In this document: piece by piece, positions 47,801-59,800 of the stretch
Numbering within the stretch: position 1 is the stretch's first letter
How the letters are laid out: every line of letters begins with the position of its first letter
Assembly (NCBI GenBank): GCA_000708835.1
Contig: DF237117.1
Span: 1 to 64,000 of the forward strand
Origin: Klebsormidium nitens
Lineage: Eukaryota; Streptophyta; Klebsormidiophyceae; Klebsormidiales; Klebsormidiaceae
DNA length: 64,000 nt
Direction of reading: 5' to 3'
The notes under the pieces: model-generated
Seen by the model: the letters and a program-made list of their open reading frames with translations, nothing else
What the model was told of the DNA's origin: nothing
Databases searched by the model: none
Position numbers and translations under genes: made by a program

Positions 47801-49312
47801 GCGGAGAACATAGCTTATGGCGTGGCGGCAAACGCTATCGACCTCCGGAGGGTCGAGCGCGCCGCCCGGCGTGCGCATGCGGACGAGTTTGTGAGGGGGT
47901 TAAGCGGGGGTTATGCGGCGGTTATCGGGGAGAGGGGGTCGACTTTGAGCGGAGGGCAGAAGCAAAGGTGAGAAGAAGAGGTGCAAAACCACTAGCGTGC
48001 AAAAGGTGCATTGGTCAAGTGGGCTTTGAATGTGGTCAATGCTAAGAAAGTTTGATGCTTGTCAAGTGAAGGTGGTATAGGTGCGCAAAACGCGTCGCGT
48101 ATTTGTGAAGAAATGAATAGAGGACGAAATGGTTCCAGAACGTCACGCTAAAGAGGCGTGGTGACGTTTTATCGAGCAGGTGAAGGTCCTTAGGGTTTGA
48201 AAGAACGACAACAAAGGAACCCTCTCTTCCGGGCTCAGGAGTTGCCTGATGCACTCTGGAATCTGAGACTTTGGTAAAGGACTGAGCAGCCTGGACGGAA
48301 GGAAGAATATGAGTCTTACTTGCCCCTGGCGAATGCTCGGTAGCTGGTCATTCGGATCGTACTCCTTACAGGCCGCTTGATAAATCAATCCGAGCTTGGC
48401 CAGTGATGGACAAACTCTGATAACCACCCAACCTCGTGCCCGCAGATTAGCGGTCGCCCGCGCAATATATCACGAGCCCACGTGTCTCATCCTGGACGAG
48501 GCCACGTCAGCGCTGGACAATGAGTCCGAGGTACTCGTCCGAGATGCGCTGCAAACGCTTATGGCCGAAAAGACGGTGAGGAACGTCGACTTCGGTGTTT
48601 GTGTTTTGAGAACTGCCGACGAAGGCTGCACAAGCGAGAACGATGACTTTCGGAGTCCTTGTGGGCCGAGCGCTTTGTCGTGGCTGCAGGATTGCTGAGG
48701 CCTTCTGTTGTATCCTCGGCGCGTAAGAAAAAGATAGGCTGAAGTGGACACCGTTAAAAGAAGCACAGATGCGTTCAACTGTGGGCGCTGACGTCATTCT
48801 CATGTCGAGAAAGCTTCAAAGAGCTTGCACGCGTGTCGGGCTACTTCGAAGTCGCGCGCTGGCCGTTTTCCTTGGTCGCCCGTTGTGCGGCGTTGGCGAA
48901 TAAGGATCGCCAGCGATGAGCCCGAAGCTCGACATGCATATGGAAGCGCCGACCGAATCTTAGACCCCGAGCAATGTGAAAATGCTATTACGACGAGCTT
49001 CGACTTCCGGGGTTCTGTCATGTAATCCTTCTCTTGTGGAGTTTCTCGTGACGATCTTGGGGAAAGCGCGAAAGCGAAAGGAAACCGTAGAGGAAGAAGA
49101 ATGAGAAGCTTCTTGGTTCGCAGGTGATAGTCATTGCCCACAAGCTCGAGACCGTCCAAAGCGCGGACAGGATTTTGTTCATGGAGCAAGGGCGTATTGT
49201 CGAAGAGGGGGCGCATTTGGAGTTGCTGGAACGTGGGGGAAGGTATGCTAGCTTCTACAAAACGCAGCAGACGGATGACCGGCCTGTCGAAAGCTTACCA
49301 CCGAAAAGATAG
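41821..49312 (+). CDS. chloroplast ABC half-transporter, ABCB29-like
   Basis: Nine exons: 41821-42543, 43086-43271, 44465-44635, 45037-45195, 45646-45840, 46454-46670, 47694-47967, 48446-48575 and 49124-49312, giving 747 residues. It is one membrane domain followed by one nucleotide-binding domain. Walker [10 protein letters not shown] is at about 529-537, the Q-loop glutamine at 577, signature LSGGQ at 635-639, Walker B CLILDE at 655-660 and the H-loop His at 691. The membrane part matches Arabidopsis ABCB29 ([43 protein letters not shown]). Such exporters work as dimers; the substrate here is unknown. The first 160 or so residues are Ser/Gln/Gly-rich and poorly conserved, fitting a plastid transit peptide plus linker, and are longer than in Arabidopsis. 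The ATG at 41821 is the first in frame. Intron 1 starts with GC. Introns 2, 3 and 6 hold decayed copies of neighbouring exon ends. Confidence 0.92.
42544..43085 (+). other. GC-AG intron (ABCB29 intron 1)
   Basis: Donor CAG|GCAAGT, acceptor TTCTACAG. It joins QYGQ to DVWLWEAAL in phase 0, exactly as in the homologous protein, so the GC donor is well supported. Confidence 0.88.
43858..44500 (+). repeat. 127-bp tandem array of ABCB29 exon 3 acceptor
   Basis: The anchor GCAGCGTCTC starts at 44056, 44183, 44310 and 44437, exactly 127 bp apart each time. A diverged older unit begins near 43858. Each unit includes an acceptor-like TCAG (or a decayed form) followed by LVAMLAKM codons. Only the last unit continues into the true exon 3 at 44465; the others run into intronic sequence. 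Confidence 0.92.
44831..45115 (+). repeat. decayed tandem copies of ABCB29 exon 4 start
   Basis: The real exon start (acceptor GTGCAG at 45031, then [21 protein letters not shown]) has a copy 135 bp upstream (GTGCAG at 44896) with a 7-base insertion that breaks the frame. A partial older copy lies at 44831-44880. The flanking CGTGACGTC is repeated too. Confidence 0.88.
46804..46861. repeat. interleaved inverted repeats, pseudoknot topology
   Basis: Segment X (46804-46816, 13 bp) is followed by Y (46818-46832, 15 bp). Then comes the exact reverse complement of X (46835-46847), overlapping by one base the exact reverse complement of Y (46847-46861). The order X-Y-X'-Y' cannot form two nested hairpins, but an RNA could form an H-type pseudoknot. 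It lies in ABCB29 intron 6. Confidence 0.85.
46861..46915 (+). repeat. decayed copy of ABCB29 exon 6 end plus donor
   Basis: This stretch repeats the last part of exon 6 and its donor (real copy 46625-46676), 236 bp downstream, with scattered substitutions. It keeps a GTGAGC donor-like sequence. It abuts the interleaved inverted repeat. Confidence 0.8.
47421..47745 (+). repeat. tandem copy of ABCB29 exon 7 acceptor region
   Basis: A unit of about 175-185 bp (47421-47570) containing a pyrimidine tract, GCAGG acceptor (47516) and the first 40 or so bases of exon 7 is repeated as the real junction (acceptor at 47690-47693). The upstream copy differs by many substitutions and diverges after about 45 exonic bases. 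Confidence 0.85.
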
Positions 49313-50965
49313 TTGGTGGAGGTGGAAATATAGAACAGTCAAAATGTTTCTTGAAGACGGTCGGGCGGCGTCCAAGTAACTCATTACCTTCCTCAGGGTG
49401 TTGTCCAAGCGATCGCGCCTGGTGAAGTATAACAATTGAAAAGAATCTTACCATGGATAAAGCATGACTCTTGTGATAAGCTCGTTACGGTAGAAGTGCC
49501 GCCTTGTGAATCTTTGAATCGTGTTTTCAATGGCATGAATCTGGAAGGGTACACTAATGATGCGGGTCAGTCCGGACGTATTACTGCACACGCATGCAGC
49601 TGCAATGCTTGACATCGATCAGAGGATGTTGATCGAAATTGCTTTGCGAACTGCATCGAGTGGTTATAAGGCAAATGCTGACCTCGCATGTATCATCTGT
49701 CCAATAAACATCGAACTTAATCTAGCCAGCCGCCGCCGCGGCGCATGCACAAAACATTGATCTGATTATGAACCGTCTATACCATATATCGGGGTAGTAC
49801 TGAAAGCAAGGCTTGTCATTTTCCATGACTGATGGGTTGTACATCTCAACACAAGCGCATCAGGTCAAGCGTGCGGGGCGGCATGACGGTGCGCTTTCGA
49901 GCACCTCTGTAATTCCGACTACCACTTTCACGCATGATGAGACATGCCGCCGTTGAATGCTATAGCTGTAGCCATGCATGATCGACTTGGAGTCATGATT
50001 AATGATTGTAGACGAATCATATCACTAGTATTTATCTTGAGTCATGCGATCACTCATGCATTCGCAGACTTGCATATTTTCTCAACCTACATGGTCCATC
50101 GTCATGCATGTGCTTTTACTTAAACGTCCGCGGACTATTGTGTATATTTTGTGGATGCCAACTGGAATTGCTACATTTACCATTAGTACCATGTGGCTCT
50201 CGATCTTCACATGCAGCATACAAGTTCACATGTCCAATTAATTCGGTTGATAATATTTAAGGGTAGAATTAGTTTAAGAGACTACTGCCAATCAAATGAA
50301 GATGTGGACGGAGAAACTTTCATTGCGACGCAGAACAGGCTTCTCGGAAAGCTTGCAAGCTTTCGAGAAGACCAAATACAACAGGGGACGTAGGAGCGCC
50401 TCCATCCGATGATTGCCTGATTGCTTAATGGTACCCGCACTTCAGTGCGCCTTCCATTGCACCAAAGATCATTGAGCAACTGACTCGGGGGCTTTTGACC
50501 AATATAGTGTTTGATTTGTCGAAACAAACAAGCTACACTAGATGTTAATTGCAGCAGGAGGACCAAGGAATAGCAGACTTCAGGGTCAGCCCATCCGACC
50601 TATCGGAAATCGAATGGTTGCTCGCTCAGCAAGCTGTAATAGTTCAATTCATCGAGATCGTGGTCGAATTAAATGTTGCTACGTGTACCCAACCCTCGAT
50701 CGCTATACAGCTTTTGCTGTTGTCGCGCAATCTAAGATGGTCACTAGTGATTGAGAAGGTTCTGCACATCTGATTGAACTCACGTCCCGAAAACGACTCG
50801 GTCATAAGTAAGCTACGGTGACTACCGTATCGACACCACATAACTTTAAGACTCGCCCTCCAACCAACCCTATCGTGACACGTGGCGGCTTACAATGCAG
50901 GGAAACCCAGCGCTGCAGCTACAACCCCGGACAAGAAGCGGCCGCCGCGTTTATTCCTAAGCTAC
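49313..50965. other. intergenic between convergent genes
   Basis: AT-richer spacer with CATGCATG palindromes at 49973 and 50103. Short ORFs here have no supporting features. Confidence 0.6.
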
Positions 50966-53900
50966 TTAGTAGTAAGCACCAGGGATCTGGCCGTTAAGCT
51001 GGCAGTAGACCATTTTGCAGAAGTTGGGGTCCGACGCCGTCACAGGGTCCGCCGTTGGGCACGTGTAGCCCGTGGGGCAGCAAAACACAACCTGGACACG
51101 TGGCAAAGAAGCATTCGTCAGTAGCTGCAAAGCAACATCTGTGTCTTCGAAAACATTCCGACGGCCGTCCGAAGTCATCAAGGGTGCAAGACGCACGTTC
51201 GGATGCGCTTTGAGTAAGATCTGCTTTATCGAGGCCTCTTATCATTGTCGCGCATTCTTCAACTTTGACCTCGCCCCGCGACAGAGCACCGATCTAAGAC
51301 GTCGACATTATACAATGGAGCGCGACAAATCATCTCGCGCCCCTTTACTGTAGCGAACCCCCGAAGCTTCACTGGAGCGGAGCGCCAATGCATCAGAAAG
51401 GGGACTCCCCCACCGAGGGGATGCGGATCACCACAGAAACGAGAAGGAAAGAAGGAACAGACACTCACTTGCAAGCACGACGTGCACTGGTTCAGCGCCT
51501 GCCCCTGCCTGTCGAACCCGCACACCCCATTCTCCGGCTGAATGGGCTCCATCGTCGCGCTCGGAATGGTGTTCGCGGCAGTCTGCGGCCGGGACGCAAA
51601 CGTCGGAGAGGGGGTCAGGAGAGTAACCGGGGTCGGGTCGGGGGAAGCTCCGGGGACGGGGTCGGTGGTAACAAGAGACGAAGTGGACTGGAGAGTGGTC
51701 GACTGGCTGGCCGCGCAGACAGCGATCGGGCCCGGGGGGGGGCACGCGGAGTCGGCGCAGCAAGCGAAGGAGCTGCCGAAGGCGTTGTAGCAAGTGTAGG
51801 GGAGGGAGGACATTGGGTCGCAGCTGCGGGTGGGAAAAGGGGACGAAAGGGATTGTTAGCGTAGTGCACTGAAAAACTTCTGTTTTAAAGTCGAGCGTGT
51901 TCCCGTTTGTCATCTCTAGTCAGGTGGGTGCTTGAGGTACAAAGAAGTCTCGAGAAAGTAGGGATCAGGCGAGTTGTGAGCGCAAAAAAGACCCCTTCGT
52001 ACTTCGAACGTGGGCCGAGAACACAACCTTCGAAAGCTCAGATTCACATTCACCGAGAGGGAGGCAGGCTCTGCAGATTTGCACTTCCGGTTCGACAGTC
52101 TCATAACAAGCAGCTTTGTCTTGGTTGGTCGGACTTTGAGCGCGCTCCTGAGGAACGTCACTTACACATGGCCGGAGGTGGCTGCGTAGGTTGCCACCGG
52201 CGCAGGGCCGGCAGTGACAGTTGGCGCAGCGGTGGTGACAGCTGGCGGGGCAGTAGTGACAGCTGGCGCCGCAGTGGTTGAGACAGGGATTCCGGCCACA
52301 GTAGGCGCCGGGGTGGGGACAGGGTCGCTCGCGCCGGTGGGGGCCGGGAGCGGGGCAGCAGAAGGATCCCCCACGACCGCACTGAACGTCAACGGGATGG
52401 AAGCGCTTCCCGTGGGGGTGGGGGTAGGGGTCTCCGTCGTCGTCGGGGTAGGGGTCAACAACACCACGGGGGTAGGGGTAGGGGTATCCGTGCCCGCAGC
52501 GAGAACGGTTGGGGTCGGGGTAGGAGCATCGGTGGGGGCCAGTGCGGGGGCAGCCGAGGGGTCCGCCGCCGTCGTTGCGGAGAGCTTCGGAAGCGCCGTC
52601 GTCAAAGTCGGGGTCGGGGTAGGGGTGTCGGTCGACGTAGGGGCGGGGGTGGTCCCAGCGGGAGTAGGGGTGGGGGTATCCGTAACCGCGGGGGCCGGAG
52701 CGACAACGGTTGGGGTCGGTGTAGGGGCGTCAGTCGGGGCCGTCGCGGGAACTGACGCCGTTGTTGCAGAGAGCTTCGGAAGCGTCGTGGTCGAGGNNNN
52801 NNNNNNNNNNNNNNNNNNNNNNNNNNNNNNNNNNNNNNNNNNNNNNNNNNNNNNNNNNNNNNNNNNNNNNNNNNNNNNNNNNNNNNNNNNNNNNNNNNNN
52901 NNNNNNNNNNNNNNNNNNNNNNNNNNNNNNNNNNNNNNNNNNNNNNNNNNNNNNNNNNNNNNNNNNNNNNNNNNNNNNNNNNNNNNNNNNNNNNNNNNNN
53001 NNNNNNNNNNNNNNNNNNNNNNNNNNNNNNNNNNNNNNNNNNNNNNNNNNNNNNNNNNNNNNNNNNNNNNNNNNNNNNNNNNNNNNNNNNNNNNNNNNNN
53101 NNNNNNNNNNNNNNNNNNNNNNNNNNNNNNNNNNNNNNNNNNNNNNNNNNNNNNNNNNNNNNNNNNNNNNNNNNNNNNNNNNNNNNNNNNNNNNNNNNNN
53201 NNNNNNNNNNNNNNNNNNNNNNNNNNNNNNNNNNNNNNNNNNNNNNNNNNNNNNNNNNNNNNNNNNNNNNNNNNNNNNNNNNNNNNNNNNNNNNNNNNNN
53301 NNNNNNNNNNNNNNNNNNNNNNNNNNNNNNNNNNNNNNNNNNNNNNNNNNNNNNNNNNNNNNNNNNNNNNNNNNNNNNNNNNNNNNNNNNNNNNNNNNNN
53401 NNNNNNNNNNNNNNNNNNNNNNNNNNNNNNNNNNNNNNNNNNNNNNNNNNNNNNNNNNNNNNNNNNNNNNNNNNNNNNNNNNNNNNNNNNNNNNNNNNNN
53501 NNNNNNNNNNNNNNNNNNNNNNNNNNNNNNNNNNNNNNNNNNNNNNNNNNNNNNNNNNNNNNNNNNNNNNNNNNNNNNNNNNNNNNNNNNNNNNNNNNNN
53601 NNNNNNNNNNNNNNNNNNNNNNNNNNNNNNNNNNNNNNNNNNNNNNNNNNNNNNNNNNNNNNNNNNNNNNNNNNNNNNNNNNNNNNNNNNGTGGGGGTAG
53701 GGGTTTCGGTTGGCGTTGGGGTGGGGGTGGGAGTAGGGGTTTCGGTTGGCGTAGGGGTGGGGGTTGGAGTTGGGGTGTCGGTTGGCGTGGGGGTAGGGGC
53801 GTCGGTCGCGGCAGCGGCTTTGTTGGCAGCGGCGCCGGGTCCCAACGGGGAGGGAGGGGGGTTGTTCCCAGGCATGAACGACGCGCACTGGGCCTGTGTG

Positions 53901-56895
53901 TTGTGGTTCAGCTCGTTGGTGTCCCCCTGGAAGAGAAAGTTAGACACAGGTTCAGACTAATGAACCAACAGTAGAAAATAAGATGTGAAAATTCCAAGTA
54001 ATATGAGTACAATGCAATCAAGCTTGCCTCGAAAAAAGGGAAAGCTTCAGAACGCAGTGAGGATCGAGTTTAAAGTATTGCAGGAGTCGAGTGAAACGTC
54101 AAATGCCGACATCCAGGAGCAAAGTCCTTGACAAGCCTGGATGTGCGGGAAAGGTTGAGGTTGCTGAAAGACACGAGGCTTCGAGAAGAAGATCAATTGT
54201 GGAAGGCAACAATTTGCGAGGACAGGGGCCGTCACTCAAGATCTGGCCTGATTGAGCTTCGAAGCGATAAAACGGCAACTAGCAGTTGGATTCACAGGAC
54301 AGAGGCTTTGAAGTTCTTTGCGGATACAACCTAAAACGTCTTCAAGATTCTCGACACAAGATCGGGCTACAAAGGATGATTGCTTTGAAGGTTCTCGACA
54401 AAAGATCGGCTACGAAGGATGACTGCTCTGAAATGAAGGCACCTATAAGCTCCTGAGATGACCAATCAATCGATGAAAACGGGAGAAATGGTTGTGGCAA
54501 TCCTGAGACATTGTCAAACCAGGCTCAGTGATTCGATCACAACACAACGGAAAAAGAGGCAGCCAAGCATGCACCATGTAATTTGGCAAGAAACCATTCT
54601 GAGTACTCTGAAACCAGATTATTGTTTGCAGCAGCACAAAGACAATCGGTCAACTGAAAGCGATAAGAGTTAAAAAAGCAGTGAGCTTTGACGATCTGGT
54701 GAGGAGAATGACAAGTAAATCTGACAAGACTCGAAAGTATGAAGTATAACTTTGCAAGTTGCGATTCCAAAGTTCAGCACATCCACAACTCGTTAGCAAG
54801 GGACCATCGAACAAGCCAAAAAAAGACTTCGAAGCAAATAGTACTTGACGAAGGTGCGTGCATGAAGTAAGCAAAGTTGGCAAGGAAAACTCACATAGTT
54901 GTAGCAAGTGTAAGGCCCCGAGTCAGGAACGGGGGTATGGGGGCACGAGCAGAGCGTTGTTCCACCAGGGCTGCACGAGAAAAGCAGAAAAGAAGGTTAA
55001 AAACCCGGTTTACTGAACTCTGTTCTTTGATCTTAATCGTTGAATTAGTGAAGGCTTTTTGAGAGGGTTTGTCACAGGTCTGAACCTGCTTGCACGGCAC
55101 AGGGCAATTGGCATGTCCGTTTTGTAGTGCTCTGTGAGATAGTCTCTGTGAGAATTTGGTGACCGTTTGGGGCTAGCTCAACCCCCCTTCACGTTTTGCT
55201 ACTGTTAAGTGTGTCTCCTGTGTCCTAGCCCCCTTGCAAACCTTGCTGACTGACCTAGAATGCTCAATCCCCAGTGATGACAGACTGTCGAGCAGCCAAG
55301 ACGAAGCCATAAGGTGGAAATTGGTGCTGCTAATCTGGTTTCAATCTTCACCGCAGGTTGCAGTGGCCTGCGAAACTTGTAGAAGATGCACTATAGTCTT
55401 CCAAGCCTCTGGGATCTGGTGCTTGTCCTCTGCACCAGATCCTCCTTAAGATCAGGTAGGCAATCATGGGGGCAAGCTTCCAAAGAGTCAGCCCTTCCTC
55501 TGGCCACAGCAGCGACCTTGTGATTCACTAATATTGCTCGTGTTGTTGCTTGTGTCCAGATGTTTGCATGTACCTTTGAGCAGGTTCGACTTATGCAGGC
55601 CAAAGTTGCGGCACTCTGCCGTAAGCGCAACTTAGAGACCTGATCCACTCATCTCGAGTTTTCAAAATTGTCCAACTGTTCAGCAAATCAGACAGCCGAA
55701 CAGACACAACAACCCTTCAAGGTACCCCCTTATATGACTGCCAGTCTCTTTGGTATGGGACTGGTGTCTTGGAGAGACAGTGGAAATCTCCGATCTTTGA
55801 GTTGCTGACAAAGAAAGAAACCTCCAAAAACTCTGAGACGAACAATCTTGCAGAATGGCTGCGAGATTCTTTCTGCTATCTCAGCTGTCAGTAGACTTCA
55901 TTCCTGCTAGCCCTTCCTCTTCCTGGGACTCATAATTGCAGTTTTCTCATATACTGCTAGGCCACCGAGCTAGTAATTAGTTAACCTAATCACCCCTTTC
56001 GAGTGTGAGGACCTATGCCCCTGCTTATCTTATGTTAAGATCCTGACACAGCCAAAAGCTTGATAGGTCCTCAGATTCGCTAGCACCCCTTCCAAAAGAA
56101 GCATGCCATGGAACAAGAAGTACCCCTGGTATGCCACATAACAAACCCCCCCTTCCTAGGCAGACCAAAACCAAGACAAGTAGTCTGAGCAGCAAATCCT
56201 CGACACTGGGGAAACTCCCAATGCATCATCGTGTGCTGTTTCTTATGGCCTTTCCTGGACCTCTGCAAAGCTTCTTCCTGGTCCTTGAGTATCATAAAGC
56301 TGATCATCCTTGTGCAGACCAGCCATAAAGAGTCCCAAGCATTCTCATGGTGTCAAACTGTTGTGAGCAGACAGCTACTTCCTCTCCACAAGCTGTTTGG
56401 TGTTCTCCCTCATCTGAAGACCCCCTTGTTTGTTACCCAGCACAAGGGAAAAGCTTTCCCAAGAACTCTCAACTCTCACCAACTCGGCAAGAAGAAACAG
56501 CTTCTGGTGGAAAGCAAGCTCTAATGTCTCAAGAGAGAGTTTCACAAAATGCAACTTTCAAGAGCCTTGTGAATGCCATGATCTTTTCTAAGATACAGAA
56601 CTTCTGCAAGAAACCAAGCTCACCAGCAGTACTGCACCAGACCACTCTGCGTGAAACACGTCTCGTGCGTGTTCGGCGTCTGTCCATTTATCGCCCCATC
56701 GTACGGATCATCCGAAGGGAATGAGCCACACGCCCCCGCACTCTGCACCAGCCGCCGCTGTCCGACAGAGTGAATGAGGCCCCCTGTGCTGCTCGTCCGA
56801 ACTGTCCGGTCTCTGTGGATCCTGTACCCCTCGACTGCCGGATGCTGAAATAATGTCAGCACCAGCAGAACCGCCACCAACAGGGTGGCCGCCAT
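50966..56895 (-). CDS. secreted Cys-rich, Thr/Pro-rich (mucin-like) protein
   Basis: Five exons on the minus strand: 56895-56624, 54970-54895, 53926-52166 (contains the N gap), 51823-51469 and 51091-50966. Residues 1-22 form a clear signal peptide (MAATLLVAVLLVLTLFQH). Exons 2, 4 and 5 encode short Cys modules: PGGTTLCSCPH with GPYTCYNY, then LPYTCYNAFGSSFACC, then VVFCCPTGYTC. Exon 3 is a long Thr/Pro repeat (PTPTPTETPTP type) followed by an Ala/Thr/Pro-rich stretch, likely heavily O-glycosylated. This suggests a cell-wall or extracellular-matrix protein; no named family is recognised. The frame before and after the gap differs, so the gap length is not exact or a frameshift exists. The exon 3 donor (phase 2) joins exon 4 as HVCDPMSS. 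The protein length is therefore unknown. Confidence 0.72.
52797..53690. other. assembly gap (894 N) in a Thr/Pro repeat
   Basis: The flanks are G-rich on the plus strand (GTGGGGGTAGGGGT repeats) and code for Pro-Thr on the minus strand. The gap interrupts exon 3 of the secreted protein. Confidence 0.99.
54346..54432. repeat. 44-bp tandem dimer in an intron
   Basis: TTCTCGACA followed by AAGATCGG(G)CTAC and AAGGATGA occurs twice at about 44-bp spacing, in intron 2 of the secreted-protein gene. Confidence 0.75.
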
Positions 56896-59800
56896 CTGCT
56901 AGAGCTGCCAGAAGCGCACAACTTTGTCACCCCGACAGGCTTTTTGGTTTCCACTTGGGTGGACTTTTCCTGACAGGCGCTTCACCGCTAGCTAGCCTGA
57001 TCTGGCCTATAAGGGAAGCTCTCTTTCTTGGCTTCAACCAGTACCTTAACCTGAAATGCACGATAAGCCTTTCTGATCCCACACCGCTCTTCTCTAGAAA
57101 TGCAATGCAGTGCTTCCTCCAATCTTGCCTGCCCCAGGTGGCCTTCGTGAGCTGCAATCTGCCACTAGACGACACAGCTCTCCTTCTAAAAATGCAGACC
57201 GTCTGTCTTCCAACTTTCTGATGATGTTGTGATGGAAGCATCTGTGTAACATTCCTGTCACGTCTCCTGAGGGAGGTAGCACATGGTAGCCCCATCCTAA
57301 GAGCTAGCTAGAGCCTTGACCAAGCTCACGTGCGGGTCGCAGAAAGCAAGGGGAGGGTGCGGTTCGGGCAAACTCGCCCCGCGCCTTTCCTGCGGGGAGA
57401 AACAACCAGCATCCTGCAAAACGATGGTCTTCCCAGTCTTGCACACCTCGCGAAAGGACAGAATCCCGCCCCGCCTGCCATTATTGTTCTCCTCTCCGGT
57501 GATTGAGGACGTGGTCAACGCCGGATCTTCGTAATGTCGAAACCAGACTCTTCAGGGGGCTAAGGACGTAGCTAATTTGACCCCCTAGACTCAGGAACGG
57601 CCGAATGTATTTGATACGACCCCGGCCAGCGGCGCCATTATTGGCGACGCCCCTGTCATTATTGCTTGAGTTGGTTTGCTTGTCCCGCGTTGTTCGCAAG
57701 CTCGGACCTGTGAACCTTTCGACTTCCCGACTGCTTTTGCTGCAAACTTGCCAAGCGGCCCATCATGTTGAAAGAGTCTTCTAGCCTGGACCCGATTCTT
57801 TTGGACAGAACAGACAAGACGACCTCCTTAGAGCGTAAATTCGTTCAAAAGTCTTCTGACCAGACCCAAACCATCTGCCGCAAGTTACGGAGGTCAACTT
57901 GGTTCGGTATCCACTGTCGATTTCCATCCAAAAACCCTCCCCCTGGACTGACCCTCGATTCTTGGGTAGAGGCTCAAACCCACAATTCATAGGGCCTATC
58001 TCCGAAATATCGCCGAGAGTTTCGGAACCCGATGTGGTGCAATACAGCCGTTCGATGAACCCGGTGGAACTTTTTGACCACTCGATGAGAATTGCTCGGA
58101 CCGACTTGCTGACTGCTAACTTACTGTTAACCAGTCTCACACTAACCATAACCTTGGCACGGGTGCCACGCGAGGATCCAGGAGACGATGAAACGACTGG
58201 GGCTCCAATGCGAGACCCCCGGGCACGCGTTGCGAATGTTGTTTCCAGTCGGGCGTGCCGCTGAAACGAATCACAACGCGCCACGTAGGGCATATGCCCA
58301 TTAGAGGCGAATGCTTTCGACACATTTGCCCTGCTAAAGCTGGTCACGCAGACTGCAACAGGTGGGCGTTCGGCCCGTCCCCGTGGCTTTCGAAAGCCCT
58401 TGACTACTGACATGACAGTCTTGAGAGAGTCCGGACTCCTGCGGATGGCATTCCCTGGGTTCAGATGTTGTCACCCGACGTATCCGATATACCAGCTCCA
58501 GAACTTTTCGTTTGGCAACCAGCTTCAAGAGGTATGGACAGATCTCCAATTAGAAAGGTCACGCACCTAACATTGCGCGCTGTGTGCGTCATCCCTGCAT
58601 CACTATAATGCACCTACGTCATCAGCTGGCTTTTGCTTGTTCTGATGTCGCTAGATGTCCAAAGCACCTGCTCATGGCAGTTACTGGCACGTCCAAGTTC
58701 AGTAAAACGCTCGGATCACGATGTGATATCATGTCAGCATGATCAGCAGCTTTGCCAGTAGATACGACTGTTTGGAGGATCCACACCTCAAGCTCACCAA
58801 GCCGCCTATTCACCCTGCTTGAATGCCCCTTGAATGCTTCACAGAGGAACTGCAAAACATCAGTGCCACAGGCATGCAGCTGCATAGCGATATTGGCGCA
58901 GTTCAACAAAGTTTTGAAGCTTAGTCACCTGATGATCGAGTCCGAAGAAAGACAGACTCAATCAAATCAAGATAATGGCCCATTGTATATACGATTATGA
59001 CTGCAACTTGACTTGACTGTGACAACATGTTTATGGCAGCTTTCTCATGTTTCACTGTTCGTTCAGCCCATGCACTGTAGCTGTATAAAGGACGTCTGCG
59101 TGAATGATCGTCTCACGCAAGCACCCAACATTGAGATGCGAAAGGGAAGGGTGGCAGTGACGTCGGCAGTTTGATGGTGCTGCTCAGAACCTCCTCATAT
59201 CAACGTTGCCGCTGCAGCCCCCAGCTCGTTGCCGAGTGTGACGTGAGAATGACTACAACGACTTAAAATACTACTCTCCACGTTCGACTGATCTATAGTA
59301 CGGAGTAACCAAAGATACTGTTCTGAAACACGATCTTTCGTCTTACCGGTATGGGCTGTCCTCACATGTAATCGAGCTTTACACCTTCATGAGCTGTTTC
59401 GCGGGCGCGATTGCAACTTCCGTTTAGCCAGCGCTAGCTGCAGCTCGACCGCCCAGCTGTGTACGTATACCCGCCCCGCTGCATTGGCGGGTGATGTGAC
59501 GTTTTGCTCCACTGCTTATCAAGCGGATCACTCTACTTCATGACTGATCGTTATGCAGGCACAGCTACTCGACCCATTGAACCATCCTTAATGTACGTAC
59601 ATGACAGTTCTGCGTTAACCCTAGGGTTATGTCAGTCAGGATACCCCCGTGAATCTCGAAAACTAAAACGCAACTTCAAATGTTCCAGTAGTCTCGGCCA
59701 CAGAGGAACAAACGTCAAGGGCGGCTCATGAGCAGCACGAATGCATCCCATCAGAGGCACAATACCCCTTTCGTTTCTTTCGTTGTTGAGACGTCATAGA

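Noticed and set aside
52214-53974. Plus-strand Gly/Val-rich ORF through the second gap
   Set aside because: Antisense shadow of the Pro-Thr coding repeat and mostly Ns.
57781-58413. 210-codon open frame on the minus strand, with a 121-codon frame opposite
   Set aside because: No domain, splice partners or homologue recognised, and frames are open on both strands; it may be decayed element sequence but I cannot support a gene.
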